From an uncultured Bacillota bacterium (GTDB lineage: Bacteria > Bacillota_I > Bacilli_A > RF39 > UBA660), in assembly GCA_947179265.1 (NCBI GenBank), contig CAMXBB010000013.1, positions 1-13,443 of the forward strand: 13,443 nt of DNA, given 5' to 3'. The notes beneath the pieces are model-generated. The model was not told the origin of the DNA. It worked only from the letters and a program-made list of their open reading frames with translations, and searched no databases. This document shows, in pieces, positions 5,722 to 12,776 of the stretch. The position numbers and the translations under genes were made by a program. How positions within the stretch are numbered: position 1 is the first letter of the stretch; each line of letters opens with the position of its first letter.

Positions 5722-7225
5722 CTAATTTTTTCTTAGCTTCTTGAAGTTTTTGAATCTTTCCACAAGATTCTTTTCCCTCTTTGCAATATCCTTGAGTCAT
5801 ACAAGAAGAACCTAACATGCTTGAAAATAATTCAGCACCTTCAAGATTACTGATTTCATTATGCATTCCTCTAGCCATTCCTTGAGTTTCCCATTGAGCT
5901 TTAGAACATTCTCTTAATGCTAAGATATGCTCTACTGTTTTACCATTCATGTTGGTTACTACATTAACCATATTTCCTGATAAAGTGAAGTATACTAAAT
6001 CTTCATCTCTAATACCATAATCGTTTTTAAAATGATTATACATATCGATATTAGAAGCAAATATCTTTTCTAACTCACCAGGACATATCTTTTTAGCTTT
6101 TGGTGGTATCTTATATTGACTCAAGTCAACTGTAGGAGCAAATTCAGGTACCAATAGTTCATGAGCACGATGTCTCGTTAAATGAGTCAATACAGCTAAA
6201 GATAATGGTACATGGAATTGGAAATTAACTTGAGTAAGTTCATGCTTATCTCCAGCAAATACGATACTATGCATCAATTCCTCTTTGAAATTTGGATTTT
6301 CTGCTACTGCACTATCTAGTAAACGTTTAGCTTGCTCAGCTGTATATTGATATCTTCCCATTAATGCTGACACTAAAATCGTATCATCGATATTAGCTGA
6401 AGAATTAAGTAATTTTACTCCATCTAATACTTGGTACTCTTCGCTATCAATATTATCATCTATTACTTTTCTAACTGGATCTTCATCCTTATAAGGAACT
6501 TTATCAATCTCTTCTATAATATAAGGAATATGTTCTTCAGCAATACGTCTTAATGCTTCACCGAACTCTCTTATCTCTTGAATCTTAGATAAATGAGTCT
6601 TAGTATACTTAATAATCATATCCTTTAAAGTGTGAGCATCTACACCCATAATGATATTAGAATTATAACAATATGGAAGAATAAATCTAGCATCTTCCTT
6701 AGGAAGTCCCATTCCTTCTAATCTAGAATATACTGAGAATAAATATTGCATATAATTTTGATATTCATTCTTTGCTTCTTCATTGTTAAGAATTACATTA
6801 CCATTCTTATCATGAAAATCAGGTGTATAAAAACCTGCATTAGAAAAATCAGCTTCTCTTCTAGACTTTATTGTAAAACTAGAATATCTTTCAGCAATTA
6901 TCGTTTGTTCAATTACTGGAGATACATCTTTAATAGCAAATACTAAGTAATCATGATCAGTTATGGAATCATGTCCCATACCAGTAACTCTTTTAATATA
7001 TTTAGTATTTTTGTCAAATGTATTTTCTTCTGTAAGTCCTAAAACTTCAAAAACATCTCCAGCGAATCTTGAAAGTCTTCCAGCAGCAGATACCTTATCA
7101 GCTCTACCCCACTTTTCAAGTTCCTTTATATATTCAACTATTTCATCAACATTTTCAACATTTCTATTCTTTAATTCATTCTTTAACTTGGCGTAATCTA
7201 TTGCGCCCAATAATTCAATTTTCAT
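5708..7225 (-). CDS. thyX: Long, tandem-domain flavin-dependent thymidylate synthase (ThyX)
   Basis: A 505-residue protein, about twice the classic ThyX length. ThyX makes dTMP from dUMP using FAD, NADPH and methylenetetrahydrofolate. The N-terminal half (about 1-240) has ThyX-like features (GMGHDSITDHDYLVFAI, then ERYSSFTIKSRR near 112, then ARFILPYCYNSN) but no RHR. The C-terminal half has KHELTQVNFQFHVPLSLAVL, then the diagnostic RHR (351-353), then ALRECSKAQWETQGMARGM near 436-454, which matches the nucleotide-binding end of ThyX. A Cys-rich tail (CMTQGYCKEGKESC) follows. An ATG at 7231 lies only 2 nt from the AGGAGG site, while the ATG at 7225 is 8 nt away, so I chose 7225. It has its own promoter and terminator. 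Its presence suggests dTMP synthesis without ThyA. Confidence 0.9.
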   Translation of the reverse strand: MKIELLGAIDYAKLKNELKNRNVENVDEIVEYIKELEKWGRADKVSAAGRLSRFAGDVFEVLGLTEENTFDKNTKYIKRVTGMGHDSITDHDYLVFAIKDVSPVIEQTIIAERYSSFTIKSRREADFSNAGFYTPDFHDKNGNVILNNEEAKNEYQNYMQYLFSVYSRLEGMGLPKEDARFILPYCYNSNIIMGVDAHTLKDMIIKYTKTHLSKIQEIREFGEALRRIAEEHIPYIIEEIDKVPYKDEDPVRKVIDDNIDSEEYQVLDGVKLLNSSANIDDTILVSALMGRYQYTAEQAKRLLDSAVAENPNFKEELMHSIVFAGDKHELTQVNFQFHVPLSLAVLTHLTRHRAHELLVPEFAPTVDLSQYKIPPKAKKICPGELEKIFASNIDMYNHFKNDYGIRDEDLVYFTLSGNMVNVVTNMNGKTVEHILALRECSKAQWETQGMARGMHNEISNLEGAELFSSMLGSSCMTQGYCKEGKESCGKIQKLQEAKKKLEITS

Positions 7226-7245
7226 AACCATAGCCTCCTATATCA

Positions 7246-7274
7246 ACTTTAAAACAAAATGCAAATTTATGCAA
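7246..7274 (-). promoter_or_regulatory. Likely thyX promoter
   Basis: TTGCAT (7274-7269), a 17-bp spacer and TAAAGT (7251-7246) on the minus strand, between the upstream terminator and the AGGAGG site. The -10 has two mismatches. Confidence 0.35.
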
Positions 7275-7275
7275 G

Positions 7276-7303
7276 AAAAAAAGATAAATATCGTATTTAT
7301 CTT
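7276..7303 (-). terminator. dacF terminator overlapping its stop codon
   Basis: A perfect 10-bp stem (AAGATAAATA / TATTTATCTT, 3-nt loop) followed on the minus strand by T-runs. The dacF TAA stop (7304-7302) overlaps the base of the 5' arm. Confidence 0.85.
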
Positions 7304-8426
7304 AGTTTGATCCCTTTAATAATCTTTTAAAATTATCGAGGTATAGTTCAAATATATTGGCTTTTCTAACACTTTTATCAACAGTTAATTCATATTCACC
7401 AATTTTTACATCATTGGAATAAATATATAACGTTCCAGCCTTATCTCCCACATTTATCGGAGCTTTTAATTTATCTTTAACGATTTCATATGAGTAACTA
7501 TTCTCTTCTAAGACATTGATTAAATCAACTGCATCTTCGCTTAATTTTAGATCAACTTTGGAATGATTACCAAATAAAACATTGGAACTACCTAAAACTC
7601 TTGTCTTAGGAACAATCGTTTCAATCTTATAATTAGCAAAACCATAATTTAAGAGTTCAATAGTATCTTGATTACGAATATTATTATTTGCTTCTCCCAT
7701 TACAACACTTATAAGACGCATTTCCCCTCTTTTAGCAGTTGCGGTTATACAAAATCCACTTTTAGTTGTATAACCAGTTTTTAAGCCGTCTAAACCTTCA
7801 TAGAAATTGATTAGCTTATTGGTATTAACAATCCATGTATTTGTGCCATCAGGATGCTTTATATAATCTTCATAGATACTAGAATAATCAAGTATTAACT
7901 GATGCCTTAATAATTCTCTTGCAATAAATGCCATATCATGAGCAGATGAATAATGACCTTCTTCATCTAATCCATGGACATTTCTAAAACTAGTATGTTT
8001 TAAATTTAATTCCTTAGCTTTGAAATTCATGAGATTAACAAATTCATCAACACTTCCAGCAACATATTCTGCTATAGCAACTATCGCATCATTTGCTGAT
8101 GCTATACATACTGCTTTAAGTAAAGTATCTAGAGTCATTTTACTTCCTGCCTCCAAATAAATCTGACTTCCTCCCATAGAAGCTGCTTTCTCACTTACAG
8201 GTATCATATCTGTTAATTTAATAGAACCAGATTCGATTCTTTCCATAATAAGCAAAAGAGACATCATCTTTGTCATACTAGCCATTGGAAGTTCATCATT
8301 ACTATTCTTTTCCGTTATTATTGTACCAGTTGCATAATCTATTAAAATATTCGCCTTAGCATTATCCCCCACCGCAAACACGTTAATGGGAATAAGTAAT
8401 ATCATTAATAGTATAATTTTTTTCAC
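7302..8426 (-). CDS. dacF: Secreted D-alanyl-D-alanine carboxypeptidase (DacF/PBP5 type)
   Basis: A 374-residue penicillin-binding protein of the low-molecular-mass class, which trims the terminal D-Ala from peptidoglycan pentapeptides. All three active-site motifs are present: SMTK with nucleophile Ser50 and Lys53, SAN (110-112), and KTG (216-218). A signal peptide (KKIILLMILLIPINVFA) ends near residue 18. The C-terminal region after about 260 is the usual PBP5-like beta domain (GDKAGTLYIYSNDVKIGEYELTV) and ends with a basic amphipathic stretch (IFELYLDNFKRLLK), which typically attaches the protein to the membrane. The start is unusual: GTG at 8426, because AGGTG lies 6 nt before it. Upstream in-frame GTG (8435) and ATG (8432) overlap or abut that site. 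The symbol follows family resemblance; dacA or dacB types are alternatives. Confidence 0.9.
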   Translation of the reverse strand: MKKIILLMILLIPINVFAVGDNAKANILIDYATGTIITEKNSNDELPMASMTKMMSLLLIMERIESGSIKLTDMIPVSEKAASMGGSQIYLEAGSKMTLDTLLKAVCIASANDAIVAIAEYVAGSVDEFVNLMNFKAKELNLKHTSFRNVHGLDEEGHYSSAHDMAFIARELLRHQLILDYSSIYEDYIKHPDGTNTWIVNTNKLINFYEGLDGLKTGYTTKSGFCITATAKRGEMRLISVVMGEANNNIRNQDTIELLNYGFANYKIETIVPKTRVLGSSNVLFGNHSKVDLKLSEDAVDLINVLEENSYSYEIVKDKLKAPINVGDKAGTLYIYSNDVKIGEYELTVDKSVRKANIFELYLDNFKRLLKGSN

Positions 8427-8457
8427 ACACATCACCTAATAGAATATATGTTAATAC

Positions 8458-8487
8458 AAAAAGAAAAGAACATTTTCATGTTCTTTT
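8458..8487 (-). terminator. Terminator hairpin of the surface-protein gene (copy 1 of a repeated hairpin)
   Basis: A perfect 10-bp stem AAAAGAACAT / ATGTTCTTTT (8464-8473, 8478-8487), with loop GAAA on the minus strand and a following T-run to 8458. An identical 24-nt hairpin occurs at 10561-10584, on the other side of the surface-protein gene. Confidence 0.85.
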
Positions 8488-8566
8488 AGTTTATATATTA
8501 CTATAAGAAAGACTCATACTTATAACTACCAGTTTCAACCAGCATTATTCAAAAGGTGTCCGTCAA

Positions 8567-10420
8567 TCAGCCAACTACATAAGGATTAGTTGAAGTCCCA
8601 TCTCCACTAACTGCAACTATTCCTTTTTTTAGGACAACTACTGGACGAACTCCGCGAGAGATAGTCACGTCGGAGTCGCTCAGAAAACCAGAAGAACCAA
8701 CGACGAACACGCTAGAGCTATGACCAGCGCCAGCTACAGAACGAGGAGATATAGTCCAATAAGACTGACCATTACATAAATACGTTTTATCACTATATCC
8801 ATTATACCCATTTCCTGCTACTCGTGTTTCATCTGCTGTTAGAAGTCCGACTGGATATTTTAATAATCCATTTCCAACTTTTGTATCATTTACTGTAAAA
8901 CGATCATTTTGATTTATACATGCTTCTTCATCTTTTAATCCTGGAAAAAAGTAAGAATTCACATTTCTTGCATATACATCAAAATATGTTGCACCATTAG
9001 AACTATATCGTGTTAAATCAAAATCCACTAGATATCCTCCACTTGCTATACTTCGATCATTACACCATACTGCATCCTCTAGTTTACTTTCTTGACCTGC
9101 TAAGTTACTTGCAAACCATGTATTGAGTGTTATCTTCATTGCTGAATCATTTTCATTTACATTTGATTTGTTTATTATACTATCCAGCTTATCTCCATTT
9201 GTGAGTTCTATGGCAAAATCTTTTCCATTATAGTATGAGTATACATAATATACTGTATCACATGAAATATCAGTTATTGATTTACATGTGTAGTGTTTAG
9301 TTTTGACGTTTGCTATTGTATCAGATGATGACGTATTTGTTAGTGTGTAAGCTCCATCACTATAGGTTACATCACTTCCATAGATATACGGATAATCAGA
9401 ATCTTCCCATTTTGTTGTTGTATTTGACGATGATGTATCAAATTCATATCTTGTTCCATACATATATCCGACATCCGCTGATGCATAATTCTTTATATTA
9501 AATACTGACTTTGTACTTAATTGTGAAGATTCTCCTGTATTATTACATTGATTATTTGAATCCGGAAGTCCATTATAGATTAATTTTGTTCCTCCTTGTT
9601 CTGTCGTTCTTACTATCTTCCAGCAAAATCCTCCAAATAGAACATGATTATTATCTACTTCTCCTCGAAGATAGAATATCGGATATTTATCATATTCGGT
9701 TCCTGCTCTAAGGTATAAACCTTTTCCATTGGTATCTGATGAGGCATACCAAAAATTTATTCCTTTTTCACTAGATACATATTTACTCTTAACATTATCA
9801 ATATAAGCTATCATATCTTGACCTAAAATATCCACTACAATTTCTGATTTATCTCTTTCAACACCAGTCCCATTATCTTGTGTATATGTTAGATTTAAAG
9901 TAAAATCAATTGACTTTTCTTCTGAAGGTAAATCATCAAGAGTTATATCATATAAGAAATCAACTTTTACTTTTATTCTTTCGGTTTCTCCTGATTTTAA
10001 TAAATCGTTTATTCTAATCTTGCCACCTGGAACATATCTATAAGTTACATTTAAATATTTTTTAGTAGTCTCATCTAAACCTAATAATTCAATGCTAGAT
10101 AAATATGCATCTAGGGTTCCATTATTTACGATATCAGTTTCAAATTCATAGAATTGTCCTGGTGTTGTTAAGTGAAGACTAAAGTTAATTTGCGTTTTAT
10201 CTGATGCATCGATAGTTGCTGGGCTTTGTGCTTCCATACTTCCTTCTTTAACTTCAACATTTGCAAAATGAACATCAAAGGAAATATTTCCAATTATTGC
10301 ATGACCAGTAATTCCTAGTGTTGCACTTAATGCTGCAAACCCTAATCCTATAAACATTACTGCAAGTAACAATATTGTTGTTTTATTAAACTTTTTATTT
10401 AGTCTTCTATTTAATTTCAT
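8567..10420 (-). CDS. Large membrane-anchored surface protein with a hypervariable-looking C-terminal domain
   Basis: A 617-residue protein. A basic start (KLNRRLNKKFNK) and one membrane segment (about 14-33, ending GFAALSATLGITG) place the rest outside the cell. Residues about 40-195 look like a beta-sandwich resembling TasA/camelysin-type surface domains (FYEFETDIVNNGTLDA). Residues about 255-320 contain GGFCWKIVRTTEQGG and IYNGLPDSNNQC, which I associate with surface proteins of uncultured gut Firmicutes. The end (YWTISP ... RGVRPVVVLKKG ... NPYVVG) resembles the variable, C-type-lectin-like fold used as a target by diversity-generating retroelements. Residues 564-589 have abnormal GC and codon use. 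No LPXTG motif is present. Start: ATG at 10420, with GTGAT 7 nt upstream; a GTG at 10432 would add four residues. Neither site is strong. Function as a binding or adhesion protein is inference. Confidence 0.8.
   Translation of the reverse strand: MKLNRRLNKKFNKTTILLLAVMFIGLGFAALSATLGITGHAIIGNISFDVHFANVEVKEGSMEAQSPATIDASDKTQINFSLHLTTPGQFYEFETDIVNNGTLDAYLSSIELLGLDETTKKYLNVTYRYVPGGKIRINDLLKSGETERIKVKVDFLYDITLDDLPSEEKSIDFTLNLTYTQDNGTGVERDKSEIVVDILGQDMIAYIDNVKSKYVSSEKGINFWYASSDTNGKGLYLRAGTEYDKYPIFYLRGEVDNNHVLFGGFCWKIVRTTEQGGTKLIYNGLPDSNNQCNNTGESSQLSTKSVFNIKNYASADVGYMYGTRYEFDTSSSNTTTKWEDSDYPYIYGSDVTYSDGAYTLTNTSSSDTIANVKTKHYTCKSITDISCDTVYYVYSYYNGKDFAIELTNGDKLDSIINKSNVNENDSAMKITLNTWFASNLAGQESKLEDAVWCNDRSIASGGYLVDFDLTRYSSNGATYFDVYARNVNSYFFPGLKDEEACINQNDRFTVNDTKVGNGLLKYPVGLLTADETRVAGNGYNGYSDKTYLCNGQSYWTISPRSVAGAGHSSSVFVVGSSGFLSDSDVTISRGVRPVVVLKKGIVAVSGDGTSTNPYVVG
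8640..8745 (-). other. Candidate hypervariable region (VR-like) inside the surface-protein gene
   Basis: A GC-rich island: 55 G/C in bases 8641-8740 by hand count, in a genome of about 30%. Between 8731 and 8654, 11 of 26 codons end in C, namely GGC, AGC, AGC, TTC, GTC, AGC, GAC, TCC, GAC, ATC and CGC. About 6 of the first 90 codons of the gene end in C. The first two bases are mixed, as expected if AAC codons of a template were mutated at adenines. It lies just before the conserved GVRPVV. No template repeat or reverse transcriptase is in the window. Confidence 0.5.
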
Positions 10421-10440
10421 ATTAGGTATCACTACTTTCT

Positions 10441-10481
10441 AAAAAATGATAAACTTCTCTATAATAATATTATCATTTTTT
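10441..10481 (-). promoter_or_regulatory. Leader hairpin (possible attenuator) of the surface-protein gene
   Basis: Arms AAAAAATGATAA (10441-10452) and TTATCATTTTTT (10470-10481) with a 17-nt loop, ending about 20 nt before the ATG. On the minus strand the 3' arm ends in six T, like an intrinsic terminator, but the stem has a single G-C pair. Its upstream arm merges into an 18-base homopolymer. Confidence 0.35.
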
Positions 10482-10493
10482 TTTTTTTTTTTT
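10476..10493. repeat. T18 homopolymer (A18 on the sense strand of the surface-protein gene)
   Basis: Eighteen consecutive T on the plus strand, 56-73 nt upstream of the surface-protein ATG. It is the longest homopolymer seen in the window and a natural site for slipped-strand length change. It lies in the probable promoter or leader region, where weak -10-like sequences (GATAAT, TATTAT) follow it. Confidence 0.9.
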
Positions 10494-10534
10494 AAAATGC
10501 CCTAACTTTTTTGTAAATAATAAATTTTGTCATA

Positions 10535-10556
10535 TTGTGTAAATATTTTTACACAA
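10535..10556. promoter_or_regulatory. 22-bp operator-like palindrome upstream of the surface-protein gene
   Basis: TTGTGTAAA-N4-TTTACACAA, perfect 9-bp arms. On the minus strand the TTTACA half could serve as a -35, with TATTAT 15 nt downstream. It resembles Rex or GlnR/TnrA-type sites only loosely, so I name no regulator. Confidence 0.5.
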
Positions 10557-10560
10557 TGAA

Positions 10561-10584
10561 AAAAGAACATTTTCATGTTCTTTT
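10561..10584. repeat. Second copy of the GAAA-loop hairpin
   Basis: Identical over 24 nt to the hairpin at 8464-8487 and in the same orientation. On the minus strand it is followed by a T-run (TTCATTG after TTTT), so it could terminate transcription coming from the right. The nearest gene on that side ends 509 nt away. Confidence 0.85.
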
Positions 10585-11092
10585 CCCCTTTTATTCTTTC
10601 CCCTTTTTACAATCTATTCCTTTTTATTCTAACCAATATCAAATATCAATTGTTGTTTCGCTAGATATTGATTTTCACAAAGATTCAAAGAATAGTGTAT
10701 TTTGCATATTTCTATGCATTCTTTTGAATTTAAATTTATATGGTTTGTTTTGTAGTTAAGAAATTATTATTGGTCTTTTTTTATATTTTGACTATCAACA
10801 AGCTACAACAACAATTGATACCTATTTAAATTCCCTTTTTATTCTTTTTAAAATGATGTTAAACAATCAATGTACCTGATGATAAAGATGCAAGTGATTT
10901 AAGTGTCCGTTATTGGTGTGTAGTTAAGTGAATTAACGAACTTTTTGAATCTATTACACCTCATAATTCAAGTTACATTTAACTATTATAAAGATTTTTA
11001 AATATTTGTAAAATACCAAATATAAATATGAATTATAACATTATCTTATTGGTATTACTTATTTTTATATCTTATATAACTATTTGTTAACA
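10585..11092. other. Gene-free region with several inverted repeats
   Basis: About 510 bp with no convincing gene on either strand. It holds a pyrimidine-rich part (10585-10640) with CCCTTTTATTCT-like sequences that recur near 10619 and 10833. It also holds a long inverted repeat (10644-10820) enclosing a nested hairpin, and a 13-bp direct repeat at the right edge. Positions 10863-10931 can be read on the plus strand as a 22-codon open stretch without a start (VPDDKDASDLSVRYWCVVK, then TGA), perhaps a gene remnant. Arms AATACCAA (11012-11019) and TTGGTATT (11049-11056), with a minus-strand TTTT following, might be a weak terminator for the LysR gene. Possibilities are a small structured RNA, a decayed gene or a decayed small element. 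Confidence 0.5.
10644..10820. repeat. 14-bp inverted repeat enclosing a nested hairpin
   Basis: TATCAATTGTTGTT (10644-10657) and its exact complement (10807-10820) lie 149 nt apart. Inside are near-complementary arms ATTCAAAGAAT (10683-10693) and ATTCTTTTGAAT (10718-10729). Within those is a small hairpin GCATA/TATGC (10704-10717), whose loop reads GAAA on the minus strand. No target-site duplication or transposase is seen. Confidence 0.55.
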
Positions 11093-11100
11093 TTATCTTA
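11036..11100. repeat. 13-bp direct repeat at the 3' end of the LysR gene
   Basis: TAACATTATCTTA occurs at 11036-11048 and again at 11088-11100, where it covers the LysR stop codon. The copies are 52 bp apart start to start. Probably a small duplication. Confidence 0.6.
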
Positions 11101-11977
11101 AATACTTATCTATAAACTCCTTAGGAGCACTCATTAAATATTTATCAATATAGACAAGATTTAATGTTACGAATGGAAGACTTTCCTTTATTGGAAGCTT
11201 CTTTAATATTCCTTTATCTATCTCACTCTTTACGACATCTTCTAATATATATCCGATACCATTACCTTGCAAAACGGATTCTTCAATCATTTCACTGGTT
11301 TCAATAGATAAAACATTTTTAAATGTAACATTATTTTCTAATGCTACTTCATGTAATCTCTTTCTGTGAGAACTTCTCATAACTGGTAAAATTAGTGGAA
11401 GATCCTCTAAATCCTTAAGACAACTTACATTACAAGTATCATCACTTAAGGTAACGAAGCAATGATTACAATTGATTAATTCTTCAATATGTAATTCTTT
11501 TTCATTACCACATATTGGAGATGTATCTATTACAAAATCAATCTCATGATTTTCAAGTAACTTTACTAATTCAGCAGTACATCTACTGATAATAGATATT
11601 TCAATATTAGGATAATCCTTATGAAACTTCTTTATCTTATCAAATAGATAAAATGATGCAACGTGTGATGGAACACCGATAGATAATTTACCTTTAATTA
11701 AATTATTGGTTTCCATCATCGTTCTTTCACCGATTCTTAAACTATTACAAGCATCTTCTACATACCCTAGTAATTCTTTCCCTTTTTCGGTTAAAACCAT
11801 ACCATTTAGTGTTCTATAGAATAATGTTACATTTAAGTCTTCTTCTAATTTCTTAATAGAACGAGATATAGCTGGTTGTGAAATCATTAAATTTTTTGAT
11901 GCTGTAGAAACTGAACCATATTGTGCTACATCATAAAATATTTTATATAGATTTAAATTTAAACTACTATTATACAT
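11093..11977 (-). CDS. LysR-type transcriptional regulator
   Basis: A 294-residue protein of normal LysR length. The N-terminal winged HTH is clear (residues about 6-65: LNLYKIFYDVAQYGSVSTAS, then MISQPAISRSIKKLEEDLNV, then LFYRTLNGMVLTEKGKELL). It is followed by a linker helix and a substrate-binding domain from about residue 87 (GKLSIGVPSHVASFYLF) to the end. The ligand cannot be read from sequence. The start is ATG 11977, with GGAGG 5 nt upstream; a TTG at 11989 is in frame but lies on that site. The gene begins inside the last codons of the radical SAM gene (8-nt overlap), so it is the third gene of an operon rather than divergent from its target as is common. It may control this operon's promoter (inference). 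Confidence 0.92.
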   Translation of the reverse strand: MYNSSLNLNLYKIFYDVAQYGSVSTASKNLMISQPAISRSIKKLEEDLNVTLFYRTLNGMVLTEKGKELLGYVEDACNSLRIGERTMMETNNLIKGKLSIGVPSHVASFYLFDKIKKFHKDYPNIEISIISRCTAELVKLLENHEIDFVIDTSPICGNEKELHIEELINCNHCFVTLSDDTCNVSCLKDLEDLPLILPVMRSSHRKRLHEVALENNVTFKNVLSIETSEMIEESVLQGNGIGYILEDVVKSEIDKGILKKLPIKESLPFVTLNLVYIDKYLMSAPKEFIDKYLR

Positions 11978-12776
11978 GATAACCTCCAAGCCTTAAGGCT
12001 TTTGTAATCTCATCAACTGGTGTATCTAAAATACTATCGACTATTAAAGTTTCCTCTGTACCTTGTGAAGACTTTAATGCTCCTTTAGGTGAAACAATAA
12101 TATTCTCATTAATATCTGAATAATCCCTTACAGATATTTCAAACATTGCCTTTTGTCCATCATATTTATTCTTTATTGCATCAAATACTCTATCAGGCAA
12201 ACTAAATAGATTTTCTCTTTCTTTAGCACGTCCTCTTAATGGACAAAATCTAGATATTTTCCATTTCTTTATACCATAGAAACTTAATTCTCCTGCTATT
12301 GTTTCAAACATATAATCTACTTCTTTAATACTTTCCCTAGTTACAACAGAATTAATTTCTATTACTAGATCAGGATATCTCTCATGGATTATTGGTAAAA
12401 GTCCCTTGATATGTTCATAATAATGTTTACCTCTACCTGTTGCCTGATTAACATAGTCACTTGGTGAATCAATGGAAAAAGTTATTTTATCAACATACAA
12501 CAAATAAGAATCTAGATTTTTTTCGGTTAATAATGATCCATTAGTTATTAGATTATTTGTCATACCTAAACATTTTGAATATTTCATGAGTTCAATTAGA
12601 TTCGGATATAGAAGTGGTTCTCCACCACAATAAGTTATTCTTTCACCCCCCATAGAATTTAACTTATCGATAACGCTCAAATTTTGATGTAATTTTAATT
12701 GTCTTTCATTTAGCTCACGAAAACAATATACGCAATCTCTATTACATAGATTGGTTAAATTCCAACAAACTTGCAT
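11970..12776 (-). CDS. Radical SAM enzyme, viperin-like
   Basis: A 268-residue protein with the canonical CxxxCxxC cluster motif (Cys11, Cys15, Cys18 in LCNRDCVYCF), which binds a [4Fe-4S] cluster and cleaves S-adenosylmethionine. The SAM-binding GGEP (CGGEPLLYP) follows. Beyond that the order ITNGSLLTE, FSIDSP, TGRGKHYYEH, IEINSVVT, KKWKI and SILDTPVDEI resembles the layout of viperins, which turn CTP into the chain terminator ddhCTP. This comparison is from memory. The canonical viperin WKVFQ segment is altered here to WKISRF, so a different substrate is quite possible. MoaA-like or peptide-modifying enzymes are alternatives; no SPASM-type extra Cys cluster is seen. The ATG directly follows the TAA of the CYTH gene (zero gap) and the 3' end overlaps the LysR gene, so translation is probably coupled. 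Confidence 0.9.
   Translation of the reverse strand: MQVCWNLTNLCNRDCVYCFRELNERQLKLHQNLSVIDKLNSMGGERITYCGGEPLLYPNLIELMKYSKCLGMTNNLITNGSLLTEKNLDSYLLYVDKITFSIDSPSDYVNQATGRGKHYYEHIKGLLPIIHERYPDLVIEINSVVTRESIKEVDYMFETIAGELSFYGIKKWKISRFCPLRGRAKERENLFSLPDRVFDAIKNKYDGQKAMFEISVRDYSDINENIIVSPKGALKSSQGTEETLIVDSILDTPVDEITKALRLGGYHV

Noticed and set aside
10535..10556. Rex or TnrA/GlnR binding site
   Set aside because: The arms are similar, but spacing and bases do not fit either consensus, so only an unnamed operator is claimed.
10535..10759. Plus-strand reading frame of about 74 codons, Phe/Leu-rich
   Set aside because: It starts with TTG, lacks a ribosome-binding site, runs through the palindrome and the repeated hairpin, and its composition is what T-rich non-coding DNA gives.
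8552..10912. Short shared sequence ACGGACAC after the surface gene and in the gene-free region
   Set aside because: Eight bases are expected by chance in a window of this size, and similarity does not extend.
10863..10931. Plus-strand open stretch reading like the end of a protein (VPDDKDASDLSVRYWCVVK)
   Set aside because: Only 22 codons, no start codon, a stop directly upstream and no family resemblance. Too short to call a pseudogene.
8567..11092. A DGR reverse transcriptase, accessory protein or template repeat
   Set aside because: I read both strands for a polymerase motif and for an A-rich copy of 8640-8745 and found neither. Only a remote machinery remains possible.
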